From assembly GCF_003952225.1 (NCBI RefSeq), contig NZ_CP034437.1, forward strand, positions 3,796,501 to 3,860,500: a stretch of DNA of 64,000 nucleotides, in the 5' to 3' direction. Below, in pieces: positions 35,435 through 44,423 of the stretch (position 1 is its first letter; each line of letters starts with the position of its first letter). Position numbers and translations under genes: made by a program. Source of the stretch: Paenibacillus albus. GTDB taxonomy: Bacteria; Bacillota; Bacilli; Paenibacillales; Paenibacillaceae. A model generated the notes under the pieces. The model saw nothing but the letters and a program-made list of their open reading frames with translations, ran no database searches and had not been told where the DNA came from.

Positions 35435-37282
35435 ATGCTGCAAGTAACGAACAGTCCGTTCGGACAAGAGCAGGTGGAGCTGCTGAACCGCTTGCTTCCA
35501 ACGTTAACGGAAGGACAGAAGATTTGGTTAAGCGGCTATTTGGCAGCTTATCAGCAAGTTGGCGTACAAGCGGGAGGTACGGTTGCTGCGCAAGGAGCAA
35601 CTGCGGCGATTGCACCAGCTGCTGCGGTATCGAAGGAAGCGACCGTGCTCTTCGGATCGCAAACCGGCAACAGCCACAAGCTGGCGAAGAAGCTTGCCGG
35701 CAAGCTGCAGGATCAAGGGCTGCAGGTTACGCTCTCATCCATGATTGATTTTAAGCCAAACACGCTTAAGAAGATTGAGAATTTGTTCATCGTGGTGAGC
35801 ACGCATGGTGAAGGCGATCCGCCTGATAATGCCATCTCGTTCTATGAATATCTCCATAGCAAACGTGCGCCGCAGCTGAATGAAATGTCTTTCTCCGTAC
35901 TTGCGCTTGGCGATACATCCTATGAATTCTTCTGCAAGACAGGCAGAGATTTCGATACTCGGCTGGAGGAGCTCGGCGCGAAGCGGATTGCTCCGCGTAT
36001 TGACGCCGATGTCGACTTCGAAGATGCGGCGCAAGAGTGGCTTGTGAGCGTGCTGCAAGCAGTCGGCCAGTCCGCAGCAGCGACGGCAGATGCATCTGTG
36101 GCCGCAGCTGGGTTAGGTGTTGCAGCTGCATTGAGCGGAGTAGCGACAGAATCGGAATATACGAGATCGAATCCTTTTCAAGCGAGTGTGCTTGAGAATT
36201 TGAACTTGAACGGACGGGGCTCCGACCGGGAGACGCGCCATCTTGAAATTTCATTAGAGGGCTCCGGCATTCAATATGAGCCTGGCGACAGCGTCGGCAT
36301 CTACCCGCAGAATCATCCGCGTCTCGTCGATGAGCTGATTGAAGCGATGGAATGGCAGCCGGATGCGCAAGTTCCTCTCCGGAAGAGTGCAGAGCGTGTT
36401 TCCCTTAAGGATGCGCTTACAAGCCATTATGAGATTACGGTACTGACACCTTTGCTAATCGAACAACTTGCGGATGTAGCTCCTGACAGCGGGCTGAAGC
36501 AGCTGCTAGCGCCAGGTCAAGAAGGCGAGCTCCGGTCGTACTGCAAAGGGCGAGATCTGCTGGATTTGGTACAGGATTACGACTTGAAGGGGCTAAGCGC
36601 TAAAGCATTCACGGCTCAACTGCGCAAGCTGCCTCCAAGACTATATTCCATCGCAAGCAGCGGAAGAGCTTACCCAGACGAAGTGCATCTTACAATTCGC
36701 AAGGTGCATTATGAGAATTTGGGAAGAGTCCGTTATGGCGTTTGCTCGACATTCGTATCCGAACGGCTTGAAGCAGGTCAGAATCTGCCGCTGTTCGTGC
36801 AGGAGAATCCAAACTTCAAGCTGCCATCTGATCCAGAGACGCCAATCATTATGATTGGTCCAGGAACTGGAGTAGCGCCATTCCGAGCGTTCCTTGGTGA
36901 GCGGGAAGAGCTTGGTGCGGAAGGGAAGACATGGTTGTTCTATGGCGACCAGCATTTCTCGTCAGATTTCCTCTATCAAGTGGAATGGCAGCGCTGGCTG
37001 AAGGATGGCGTTCTGACTCGGATGGATGTTGCGTTCTCTCGGGATACGGATCAGAAAGTTTACGTTCAGCATCGGATGCTGGAGCACAGTAAGGACTTGT
37101 ATCAATGGCTTCAAGAAGGAGCCGTTGTCTATATTTGCGGAGACGAGAAGAAGATGGCGCATGACGTACAAGCGACTCTGCTGGCCATTCTTAAGCAGGA
37201 AGGCGGCTTAAACGATGAAGACGCAGCTGCTTACTTATCGAGGATGCAGCAAGAGAAACGCTATCAACGGGATGTCTATTAA
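35435..37282 (+). CDS. cysJ: assimilatory sulfite reductase flavoprotein subunit
   Basis: Alpha subunit of NADPH-sulfite reductase, passing electrons from NADPH through FAD and FMN to CysI. It has 615 residues. An N-terminal flavodoxin domain (about 70-210) has [22 protein letters not shown] and [13 protein letters not shown] linker rich in Ala follows, then the FAD domain with [26 protein letters not shown] (RxYS motif) and the NADPH domain with [15 protein letters not shown]. The C-terminus [11 protein letters not shown] matches the family. The start is ATG 35435, ten bases after GTGAGGTG. It precedes cysI by 14 bases. Confidence 0.96.
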   Translation: MLQVTNSPFGQEQVELLNRLLPTLTEGQKIWLSGYLAAYQQVGVQAGGTVAAQGATAAIAPAAAVSKEATVLFGSQTGNSHKLAKKLAGKLQDQGLQVTLSSMIDFKPNTLKKIENLFIVVSTHGEGDPPDNAISFYEYLHSKRAPQLNEMSFSVLALGDTSYEFFCKTGRDFDTRLEELGAKRIAPRIDADVDFEDAAQEWLVSVLQAVGQSAAATADASVAAAGLGVAAALSGVATESEYTRSNPFQASVLENLNLNGRGSDRETRHLEISLEGSGIQYEPGDSVGIYPQNHPRLVDELIEAMEWQPDAQVPLRKSAERVSLKDALTSHYEITVLTPLLIEQLADVAPDSGLKQLLAPGQEGELRSYCKGRDLLDLVQDYDLKGLSAKAFTAQLRKLPPRLYSIASSGRAYPDEVHLTIRKVHYENLGRVRYGVCSTFVSERLEAGQNLPLFVQENPNFKLPSDPETPIIMIGPGTGVAPFRAFLGEREELGAEGKTWLFYGDQHFSSDFLYQVEWQRWLKDGVLTRMDVAFSRDTDQKVYVQHRMLEHSKDLYQWLQEGAVVYICGDEKKMAHDVQATLLAILKQEGGLNDEDAAAYLSRMQQEKRYQRDVY

Positions 37283-37296
37283 GGAGGTTAGCGATC

Positions 37297-39018
37297 ATGT
37301 CAGACAATCACTTGTTGTCGTCCAACAGTGCACCGCATAGCGATGTAGAGGCGATCAAGGAAAGAAGCGATTATTTGCGCGGAACGCTGGAAGAGACTTT
37401 GCAGGATCGGATTACCGGTTCGATCTCAGAGGACGATAACCGGCTTATGAAATTCCACGGCAGCTACATGCAGGATGACCGCGATGTCCGTAATGAGCGG
37501 AACCGGCAGAAGCTGGAGCCTGCTTACCAGTTCATGGTTCGTGTTCGCGCAGCTGGAGGTATCGTCTCCCCTGAGCAGTGGCTGATGATGGACCGAATAG
37601 CGCAGAAATACGCGAATGATACGATTCGGTTGACGACAAGACAGTCGTTCCAGCTGCACGGCGTAATTAAATGGAATATGAAGCAGGTTATCCAAGAGGT
37701 GAACGATGAGCTGCTGAGCACACTCGCTGCTTGCGGAGATGTTAACCGTAACGTTATGTGCAACCCGAATCCTTATCTGTCGGAAGTACATGAAGAGGTC
37801 TATGAGTGGGCAAAGCGTGTAAGCGCGCATCTTGATCCACACACGAGAGCCTACCATGAATTGTGGCTCAATGAGGAGAAGGTTGCGAGCAGCGATGACG
37901 GCGTAGAACAGGAACCGATCTATGGCAAAGTGTATTTGCCGCGTAAATTCAAGATCGGTATCGCGATACCGCCGGCGAATGAGGTCGATGTATTCTCTCA
38001 AGACCTTGGCTACATTGCCATTCATGAGAACGGTCGACTGCTCGGCTTCAATGTCATAGTCGGCGGTGGAATGGGCATGTCGCATGGCGATCCGAAGACG
38101 TACCCGCAGGTGGCTCGTACGATTGGGTTCGTAAAACCTGAGCAAATGGTTGATGTTGCGGAGAAAACGGTTATGATTCAGCGGGATTACGGTGACCGTG
38201 CGGTTCGTAAGCATGCGAGATTCAAATATACGATTGACGATCGCGGACTTGAATGGTTTATTGATGAGCTGCAGCAGCGTCTTGGCTGGAAGCTGGAAGA
38301 AGCGCGTTCATATCATTTTGACCATAATGGAGATCGGTACGGCTGGGTGAAGGGGAGCAACAACAACTGGCATTATACGTTGTTTATTCAGAACGGCCGT
38401 GTCAAGGATGACGGTGGTTATCAGCTGATGACGGGGCTGCGCGAGATTGCGAAGATTCATAAAGGGGACTTCCGTCTTACGCCTAACCAGAACCTCATTA
38501 TCGGAAATGTATCCAGTCAGCGCAAGAAGAAAATCGATCAGCTTATTGAGACTTACAAGCTGACTGACGGAGCGATTTATTCGGCTCTTCGTCGTAATTC
38601 AATGGCCTGTGTCGCTTTACCGACTTGCGGACTTGCGATGGCGGAATCGGAGCGCTATCTTCCTACGCTGATCGATAAGCTCGATCTGGTGATGGATGAA
38701 GCTGGTTTGAGCGACGACGAGATCGTCATTCGGATGACCGGCTGTCCGAACGGCTGCGCTCGCCCTGCATTAGCAGAGGTTTCGTTCATCGGAAAAGCGC
38801 CGGGCAAATACAATATGTACTTGGGAGGCGGCTTTGCCGGCAACCGACTCAACAAGCTGTATCGCGAGAACATCGGGGAGAACGAGATTCTGAGCGAGCT
38901 GCGTCCGATCCTGCTCAAGTACGCTAAGGAGCGTAAGGATGGCGAGCACTTCGGAGACTTCTGCATCCGCGCGGAGTATGTGAAGGAAGTTCACTCGGGA
39001 TTGGATTTTCACGATTAG
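37297..39018 (+). CDS. cysI: assimilatory sulfite reductase hemoprotein subunit
   Basis: Beta subunit of sulfite reductase, reducing sulfite to sulfide with siroheme and a [4Fe-4S] cluster. It has 573 residues, normal for CysI. The cluster/siroheme cysteines are Cys438 and Cys444 ([17 protein letters not shown]) and Cys483 and Cys487 ([11 protein letters not shown]), with Cys487 the expected shared ligand. Substrate-binding regions [13 protein letters not shown] and [15 protein letters not shown] are present. ATG 37297 follows AAGGAGG. Sulfide made here feeds metY at 16849, encoded elsewhere in the window. Confidence 0.97.
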   Translation: MSDNHLLSSNSAPHSDVEAIKERSDYLRGTLEETLQDRITGSISEDDNRLMKFHGSYMQDDRDVRNERNRQKLEPAYQFMVRVRAAGGIVSPEQWLMMDRIAQKYANDTIRLTTRQSFQLHGVIKWNMKQVIQEVNDELLSTLAACGDVNRNVMCNPNPYLSEVHEEVYEWAKRVSAHLDPHTRAYHELWLNEEKVASSDDGVEQEPIYGKVYLPRKFKIGIAIPPANEVDVFSQDLGYIAIHENGRLLGFNVIVGGGMGMSHGDPKTYPQVARTIGFVKPEQMVDVAEKTVMIQRDYGDRAVRKHARFKYTIDDRGLEWFIDELQQRLGWKLEEARSYHFDHNGDRYGWVKGSNNNWHYTLFIQNGRVKDDGGYQLMTGLREIAKIHKGDFRLTPNQNLIIGNVSSQRKKKIDQLIETYKLTDGAIYSALRRNSMACVALPTCGLAMAESERYLPTLIDKLDLVMDEAGLSDDEIVIRMTGCPNGCARPALAEVSFIGKAPGKYNMYLGGGFAGNRLNKLYRENIGENEILSELRPILLKYAKERKDGEHFGDFCIRAEYVKEVHSGLDFHD

Positions 39019-39143
39019 TCGTTCGTGAACAGCCGTTATCAACTCAGCTTCATATCATGCAGACTGATGTTTTTGTAACACTTCTTCTCAATTTCCAAAT
39101 GCTGTGTTAAAGTTTAATAAATGCATAAGGTTGTGAAGTACAC

Positions 39144-39192
39144 ACCGCTCATTCTGGACACGACGTGTCCCGGGATTGGGCGGTTTTTTTTT
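39144..39192 (+). terminator. intrinsic terminator after cysJI
   Basis: ACCGC...GCGGT outer stem with GGACAC/GTGTCC inner stem, followed by nine T residues. It overlaps the apparent upstream extension of the next gene, which supports that gene's start at 39221. Confidence 0.88.
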
Positions 39193-39220
39193 ATTTAATA
39201 ATGCGAGGAGAGTGCTAGAA

Positions 39221-39895
39221 ATGAACTTTCAGAGGGCATATCAGAATTGGTATGAGGAACAGCGAGTGAACGCACAAGGGGAGAGAAAGCATCGGCTTGA
39301 GGAGGGACATGGTCACGCGGAGAAGCTATTTTTGGAGAAGGTCTGGTATCCTGCTTTCCGAAATTTCGATGATCTTCAAGGAGAGTATGAGGTAGCAGAT
39401 TTCAAAGACGGATCACGATTCTTGGATTTTGCATTCATTCAGTATCCAATTAAACTTGCGATCGAGATAGATGGGTACGGTGCTCACTCCTCCAAAGTCA
39501 CTCGTTGGCAGTTCGCCGACTCACTCATGCGACAAAATCATCTTATCATCGACGGTTGGCAAATTCTTCGATTCTCATATGATGAAGTGATCGAAAGACC
39601 GCGGATGTGCGAGCAAACACTGCAGCAATTTATAGGCTGTTGGCTTGGCGGTACGCGTTCTTCGACCAGCGGCGTCGACGATCTCATCGAAGCCGAGATT
39701 CTCCGCCATGCCTTGCGTCTCGACCGGCCGCTGCGTCCATGTGATGTGATGGAACTGCTGAATCTTAGCAGAATAAAAGCGTATCGTGTGTTACACCACC
39801 TGCTGCAGAAGAAAGTATTACTCCCAGCAGGGAAGGGGACGCAAACTATACGTGGATTTCTTGTCAATCAACAAGAAATTTATCAACGAGAGTAA
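39221..39895 (+). CDS. PD-(D/E)XK-type endonuclease-like protein with winged helix
   Basis: A 224-residue protein with a DUF559/Vsr-like nuclease core. The probable catalytic stretch is SRFLDFAFIQYPIKLAIEIDGYGAHSS (about 64-90), giving D..E-I-D spacing, followed by ADSLMRQNHLIIDGWQILRFSYDEV, the usual end of this fold. The C-terminal 70 residues (CDVMELLNLSRIKAYRVLHHLLQKKVLLPAGKG) look like a winged helix-turn-helix DNA-binding domain. The start is ATG 39221, after GCGAGGAGAG. No partner methylase or helicase is adjacent. A tandem repeat array begins immediately after its stop codon. Confidence 0.75.
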   Translation: MNFQRAYQNWYEEQRVNAQGERKHRLEEGHGHAEKLFLEKVWYPAFRNFDDLQGEYEVADFKDGSRFLDFAFIQYPIKLAIEIDGYGAHSSKVTRWQFADSLMRQNHLIIDGWQILRFSYDEVIERPRMCEQTLQQFIGCWLGGTRSSTSGVDDLIEAEILRHALRLDRPLRPCDVMELLNLSRIKAYRVLHHLLQKKVLLPAGKGTQTIRGFLVNQQEIYQRE

Positions 39896-40320
39896 CAATT
39901 TGCGACTCTCAGCTTCATAATAGCTTCGTTTTACTGCTGAGAGTTTGATTTTTGAACTCTCAGCTACCAGAAGCTTCTGTCAGAGGTTTGTCCCGCCGCT
40001 GAGAGTAGCAATTTGCGACTCTCAGCTTCATAATAGCATCGTTTTACTGCTGAGAGTTTGATTTCTGAACTCTCAGCTACCAGAAGCTTATGCCAGGGGT
40101 TGTCCCGCCGCTGAGAGTAGCAATTTGCGATGCTCAGCTTCATAATAGCGTCGTTTTACTGCTGGGTTTGATTTCTGAACTCTCAGCTACCAGAAGCTTA
40201 TGTCAGAGGGTTGTCCCACCACTGAGAGTAGCAATTTCCGTCTCTCGGCTTCATAATCGTACAATTCAGCCTCTGAGAGTTTGATTTCTGCACTGTCAGC
40301 AGTCGATTGTACTTCTCATT
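39896..40320. repeat. tandem array of four 111-113-bp hairpin units
   Basis: Unit starts (CAATTTGCG or CAATTTCCG) are at 39896, 40009, 40121 and 40232. Each unit has two hairpins with CTGAGAGT/ACTCTCAG arms: one with loop AGCAATTTGCG and one with loop TTGATTTTTGA. Spacers such as CTTCATAATAGC and CTACCAGAAGCTT recur between copies, with a few mutations. The fourth unit is the most diverged. The spacers repeat, so this is not a CRISPR array. The arm sequence and period match the cluster at 3155-3412. Confidence 0.92.
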
Positions 40321-40421
40321 ATTTCTACAACAGTTGGGTGAAGAAAGCCAGTTGTGTTCCGTCGCCCACTGTCCAGCGCTGTGAGCGAGGAGCTCTTACT
40401 CAAGCAAAGCCACCCCCGTAC
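40321..40421. other. short gene-free stretch between repeat array and kinase stop
   Basis: About 100 bases with no clear gene or terminator seen. Confidence 0.4.
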
Positions 40422-42023
40422 CTACTTGCTCGCATTAAGCAGCAGAAAATCCTTCTTATTGTTCTTATACAGCGCCTTGAACACTTTGAAGTTTCTGTCA
40501 TGTATAGCTTTATTCATTCGATTAGGCGTGTAACGCACGCTTGCCTTAATCAGATCCTTGGCGTCGCCGAGTTTGTCAATCCAGCCAAGGCCTACCGCTG
40601 CAACGATCGCCGCGCCGACAGCGCCGACGTTATGCGGGTTCTCGACGGTCTCGACATCGCGGCCGAGAATATCGGAGAGCATTTGGCAGGTGAGGGGAGC
40701 AAGCGCGCCGCCGCCGACGAAGCGGATCACCGATGACGTCTTCACTTTCTTCTCCTGCGCTTCCAGATGCCATCTGAGATGGTAGCAGATTCCTTCGAGC
40801 ACCGCGTGAATCATCTCGGTCTTCCCGGTCTCGAGTCCGATATTGAAGAACATGCCGCGCGCATTTGCATCCTCGAAAGGGCAGCGATTGCCGTGCAGCC
40901 ATGGCGTGAATATAACTCCGTTGCTGCCAGCTGGCACATTCTTGATCGCATCCATCATGTAATCGTACAAGCTCTCATAGTGCGATTCATATGCCTCCGA
41001 CACATGCTTCTTCTCCAGATAGATGTTGATCTCATCGAGCGCAAGATGATCCTTAACCCATTCCAAACATTTTCCCGCGGTCTCAAGCTCTGCAAAATAG
41101 TTAAACGTCCCATTATTCGCGCCGACAATCGCAGCAATCATCGCCGAAGCATCTACGACTTGCCGGTTCACTACGGTTGATACCCAGCCGGATGTGCCCG
41201 AATAAATATGTGTGCTGCCAGGTTCGACAGCGCCAGCGCCAACACCAATGAGCGACACATCGCCTCCGCCGCCGAACACAGGAGTCCCTTCCGCCAAGTG
41301 CAGTTGAGCTGCTGCTTCCTTTGTAAGACGTCCGACCATATCGGTACTGCGAACGATACGAGGGAGGTGGGTCATATCGACGCCGTACATGCTGCACACG
41401 GTCTCGCTGAAGCGCTCTTTGCCTTTGCGAGTGTCATAGAGAAGCGCGGCGAAGGCGCTGTCTTGAGTCATTATGAATTCACCCGTACATTTGCAGATGA
41501 GATATTCCTTCACATCAAGCCACTTAAATATTTTGCTGAAGACGGCCGGTTCATTACGCTCCACCCATTTGTACTTCCAGACCGGGTCTTTGACGCTCGA
41601 TGCAACGGCGCCTGTAATGGACAGTGACTTGAGCAGCTTGAACACATTCGCTCCCGCAATCTGCAGCCCATTCGCAATGCCTTCCTTCAGCTCACGCTTC
41701 GCCCGGTGGTCCATGTAACTCATGGCTCGTCGAACCGGAACTCCGTGCTTATCAACGAGAACGAGCCCTTGCATCTGGGCACAGAATGATATCCCTTGAA
41801 TACGCTCGGCAGGGAGGCCCGATTTCTCCAAAACGCGCTCTGTCGTGATGCACATCGCATCCCACCAGTCCTGAGGTTCCTGCTCGACGCCACCGTTCTC
41901 CATGACATAGAGCTTATAGTGCTCCGTTGCGGAAGCCACCAGCTTGATCGTGTCCGTAACTTCAATGAGACAGGTCTTGATCCCAGTCGTTCCTACGTCA
42001 TACGCAATTACATAAGCTGCCAT
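40422..42023 (-). CDS. FGGY family carbohydrate kinase (xylulokinase-like)
   Basis: ATP-dependent sugar or polyol kinase of 533 residues. The N-terminal phosphate-binding loop is IAYDVGTTGIKTCLIE (residues 6-21), followed by QEPQDWWDAM. The catalytic Asp region is GSGGD-like VFGGGGDVSLIGVGAGAVEPGSTHIYSGTSGW. The C-terminal FGGY signature is RFVGGGALAPLTCQMLSDILGRDVETVENPHNVGAVGAAIVA. Substrate is not determined by sequence; xylulose is only the nearest label. The minus-strand ATG 42023 follows AAAGGATG. It lies 48 bases after the TetR gene and shares its transcript, divergent from the aminotransferase-aldolase-dehydrogenase operon. Confidence 0.9.
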   Translation of the reverse strand: MAAYVIAYDVGTTGIKTCLIEVTDTIKLVASATEHYKLYVMENGGVEQEPQDWWDAMCITTERVLEKSGLPAERIQGISFCAQMQGLVLVDKHGVPVRRAMSYMDHRAKRELKEGIANGLQIAGANVFKLLKSLSITGAVASSVKDPVWKYKWVERNEPAVFSKIFKWLDVKEYLICKCTGEFIMTQDSAFAALLYDTRKGKERFSETVCSMYGVDMTHLPRIVRSTDMVGRLTKEAAAQLHLAEGTPVFGGGGDVSLIGVGAGAVEPGSTHIYSGTSGWVSTVVNRQVVDASAMIAAIVGANNGTFNYFAELETAGKCLEWVKDHLALDEINIYLEKKHVSEAYESHYESLYDYMMDAIKNVPAGSNGVIFTPWLHGNRCPFEDANARGMFFNIGLETGKTEMIHAVLEGICYHLRWHLEAQEKKVKTSSVIRFVGGGALAPLTCQMLSDILGRDVETVENPHNVGAVGAAIVAAVGLGWIDKLGDAKDLIKASVRYTPNRMNKAIHDRNFKVFKALYKNNKKDFLLLNASK

Positions 42024-42071
42024 GAACCAGCATCCTTTCGCACGGATAGGGTCAATTCAACTCAATCTAAC

Positions 42072-42725
42072 TCAACTCAAAAAGAAAGCGCCTTTAATAA
42101 ATTTCAACAGCTGCTCTGCCATAAGCTCATCCTGATCGTGAATATCTATGCCGGCGAACGTACGCAGCCGTTCCTTGTAATAGTCGCTAGAATAAGAGAA
42201 TTGCAGTGTAATGAAGAGGTTATCGAGAAAGAACGCAAACAGCTGCGGATGGATATCTGCTCGAATCGAGCGGGAGGCTTGAGCCTCTGCAATAAAAGAA
42301 GCATAGAGCCCGGCTGTGACGTTCTCCATCTCGGACACAATTCGGCCGGCAAGCTCGGATTTACTCTCCGCAGCCATAATATTATATAGCTTCGTCAAAT
42401 GCAGATTCTCCCGTGAGTGCTGCTGGATCGTCCGTATAATCAATTCAATGCGGCTAAGGAAATCCTGCTCGCTCTGCATAATCTCTTCGAGTACTTTCTT
42501 CGTGGATTCAATTCCGATTCGAATGATCATGAGATATAAATCTTCTTTGCTGCCAAAATATTTATAAAGGGAGCCGACGCTAATTTCTGCCTTCTGGGCG
42601 ATCTGATTTATGTTAGCGCTGTCAAATCCGCGTTCAGCAAATTCGATGATCGCTGCTGTTAATATTTTGTCCCGCTTTTCTTGCGAGATTTTCTTGAAGG
42701 AATCTGTGTAGTGGTCTTCAAGCAT
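42072..42725 (-). CDS. TetR family regulator of the kinase/aldolase divergon
   Basis: Transcriptional repressor of 217 residues from ATG 42725; a longer frame from 42764 only reads through its own operator. The helix-turn-helix is DKILTAAIIEFAERGFDSANINQIAQKAEISVGSLYKYFGSKEDLYLMII (about 18-68). A ligand-binding helical domain follows, with a TetR_C-type pattern KLYNIMAAESKSELAGRIVSEMENVTAGLYASFI. Two perfect copies of GTGAGTGAACGTTCACTCAC lie between it and the divergent operon, so it probably represses both directions. The inducer is probably a substrate or intermediate of that pathway. Confidence 0.92.
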   Translation of the reverse strand: MLEDHYTDSFKKISQEKRDKILTAAIIEFAERGFDSANINQIAQKAEISVGSLYKYFGSKEDLYLMIIRIGIESTKKVLEEIMQSEQDFLSRIELIIRTIQQHSRENLHLTKLYNIMAAESKSELAGRIVSEMENVTAGLYASFIAEAQASRSIRADIHPQLFAFFLDNLFITLQFSYSSDYYKERLRTFAGIDIHDQDELMAEQLLKFIKGAFFLS

Positions 42726-42744
42726 GAGTAAGCACCTCGAGTCA

Positions 42745-42764
42745 GTGAGTGAACGTTCACTCAC
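42745..42764. promoter_or_regulatory. TetR operator, left copy
   Basis: Perfect 20-base palindrome GTGAGTGAACGTTCACTCAC. It is positioned just downstream of a minus-strand promoter (TTGCAA, 16-base spacer, TAGTAT) and 20 bases before the TetR start codon. Confidence 0.9.
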
Positions 42765-42809
42765 ATACTATCACACAATCGGACTATTGCAATCATTCTG
42801 ACAATTTTG

Positions 42810-42863
42810 TTGACAATTCGGATGAGGCATCTATACTGAAATCGTGAGTGAACGTTCACTCAC
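42810..42863 (+). promoter_or_regulatory. promoter with TetR operator, right copy
   Basis: TTGACA (42810-42815) and TATACT (42832-42837) with a 16-base spacer, followed by the same palindrome GTGAGTGAACGTTCACTCAC (42844-42863) over the transcription start. It drives the aminotransferase operon. Confidence 0.9.
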
Positions 42864-42918
42864 CCATGAATTAAGGCAAGCGGAAGCCCCATTACCTATG
42901 ACCATGTGGAGGGCGAAC

Positions 42919-44394
42919 ATGAATAATAAATTTGCGATTTCCGAATACCCGGATGCAGCTGCAATTATTGATCAGCTTGATGCCTTAATCAAACAACCGA
43001 TATATACGTTGAAACCAGAGGCACTGAAAGCCTACGAGCAAGATTACTACGAGAAGAAGTGCAGCAAATCCAAGGCGATGATTGGGGAAGCGGTCAATGT
43101 TATTCCTGGAGGCGTGCAGCATAATCTTGCCTTTAATCATCCGTTTCCTCTCGTATTCACGAAGGCGGAGGGGGCATATCTCCACGACATTGACGGCAAT
43201 CAATACTATGATTTTCTGCAGGCAGGCGGTCCAACCGTACTTGGCAGCAACCCTGTCGAGGTCCGCAGCAAAGTGATCGAATTGCTCCATGATTGCGGTC
43301 CGTCAACGGGTCTATTTCATGAATATGAGTATAAGCTAGCAAAAAAAATCGCTGATCATATTGAATCGGTCGAGATGTTCCGAATGCTTGGTTCAGGTAC
43401 CGAGGCTTGCATGGCTGCCATAAGGGTGGCGCGGCTTGCGACCAAGAAGAAGCATGTTATTAAGATGGGTGGCGCTTACCATGGCTGGAGTGATCAGCTG
43501 GCATACGGCATCCGTATTCCAGGTTCCAAATGGACGCAAGCGCATGGCGTTCCGCGCCACATGTTCAAGTATACGCAGGAATTCTATCCCGGCGACCTTA
43601 ATGATCTTGAGCGAAAGCTGAAGTTTAATCGTTTGCGCGGCGGCACGGCTGCCGTTCTGATTGAACCGATAGGTCCAGAGAGCGGAACTCGGCCGCTCAG
43701 CTTCGATTTCAACAAAGGCGTTGAAGCGCTGTGCCGGAAGTATGGCGCGTTGCTAGTATTTGACGAAGTCGTCACTGCATTCCGCATCGGAATGAGCGGG
43801 GCGCAAGGATACTTCGGCGTATCTCCTGACCTGACTGTGTTCGGTAAAGTCGTTGCCGGCGGGTATCCGGGAGCAGGCGGTCTCGGAGGCAAAAAGCAAT
43901 ATATGAAGTATCTATCCGCGGGCTTGGGGTCGGGAGAGAAGCACAAGAAGGCGTTGGTCGGCGGTACAATGGCAGCGAATCCGCTCAGCTGCGTGGCGGG
44001 CTATTATACGCTTGAAGAAATGGAACGAACGAATGCCGTGCAGCAGGCCGGCAAAATGGGGGACATCTTAACGAGTGGATTGAAAGCGCTTATCGCGAAG
44101 CATAATCTGCCATTCGTCGCATTCAATCAAGGCTCCATCTGCCATCTCGAAACGGTAGGGACGCTGCATTATGCCATCGACTGGTCGAAGCCGTGGCGTA
44201 TACCTGGTGTGCTCAAAGCGACTTCGGAACGAAAGAGAGAGATGGAACATATGGGTGCGGCCTATATGGCGGAAGGAATTGTGACGCTAGCAGGCAGCAG
44301 GCTTTATACTAACGCTGCATATACGGATCAGATGATTGAGGATGTATTAGTTCGATTTGACCGTGTATTTCGACATGTTGCGGTTAAAGCATAA
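42919..44394 (+). CDS. class III aminotransferase (glutamate-1-semialdehyde aminomutase-like)
   Basis: PLP enzyme of 491 residues. The start is ATG 42919, after GTGGAGGGCG; an apparent earlier start at 42844 lies in the operator. PLP contacts are GSGTEACMAAIRVAR (158-172), AYHGW (186-190), FDEVVTAFR with Asp282, and the Schiff-base lysine Lys310 in VFGKVVAGGYPGAG. The closest relatives by pattern are glutamate-1-semialdehyde aminomutase and beta- or omega-amino-acid transaminases, but haem genes are absent nearby. Its pairing with an aldolase, a dehydrogenase and a kinase points to catabolism of an amino-containing carbon source. First gene of the regulated operon. Confidence 0.88.
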   Translation: MNNKFAISEYPDAAAIIDQLDALIKQPIYTLKPEALKAYEQDYYEKKCSKSKAMIGEAVNVIPGGVQHNLAFNHPFPLVFTKAEGAYLHDIDGNQYYDFLQAGGPTVLGSNPVEVRSKVIELLHDCGPSTGLFHEYEYKLAKKIADHIESVEMFRMLGSGTEACMAAIRVARLATKKKHVIKMGGAYHGWSDQLAYGIRIPGSKWTQAHGVPRHMFKYTQEFYPGDLNDLERKLKFNRLRGGTAAVLIEPIGPESGTRPLSFDFNKGVEALCRKYGALLVFDEVVTAFRIGMSGAQGYFGVSPDLTVFGKVVAGGYPGAGGLGGKKQYMKYLSAGLGSGEKHKKALVGGTMAANPLSCVAGYYTLEEMERTNAVQQAGKMGDILTSGLKALIAKHNLPFVAFNQGSICHLETVGTLHYAIDWSKPWRIPGVLKATSERKREMEHMGAAYMAEGIVTLAGSRLYTNAAYTDQMIEDVLVRFDRVFRHVAVKA

Positions 44395-44423
44395 AACACC
44401 GCTGAAGGCTGGGGGTCTCTAAC

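Noticed and set aside
39896-40320. Possible CRISPR array
   Set aside because: Both the palindromic parts and the spacers repeat between units, unit length is about 112 bp, and no cas genes are near. It is a tandem hairpin repeat.
40090-40736. Plus-strand reading frames in the repeat array and opposite the kinase
   Set aside because: They translate repeats or the antisense of the kinase, with no ribosome site or family features.
42745-42919. Two divergent proteins both beginning MSERSLT
   Set aside because: The shared N-terminus is only the translation of the palindromic operator on both strands. Better starts with ribosome sites are at 42725 (minus) and 42919 (plus).
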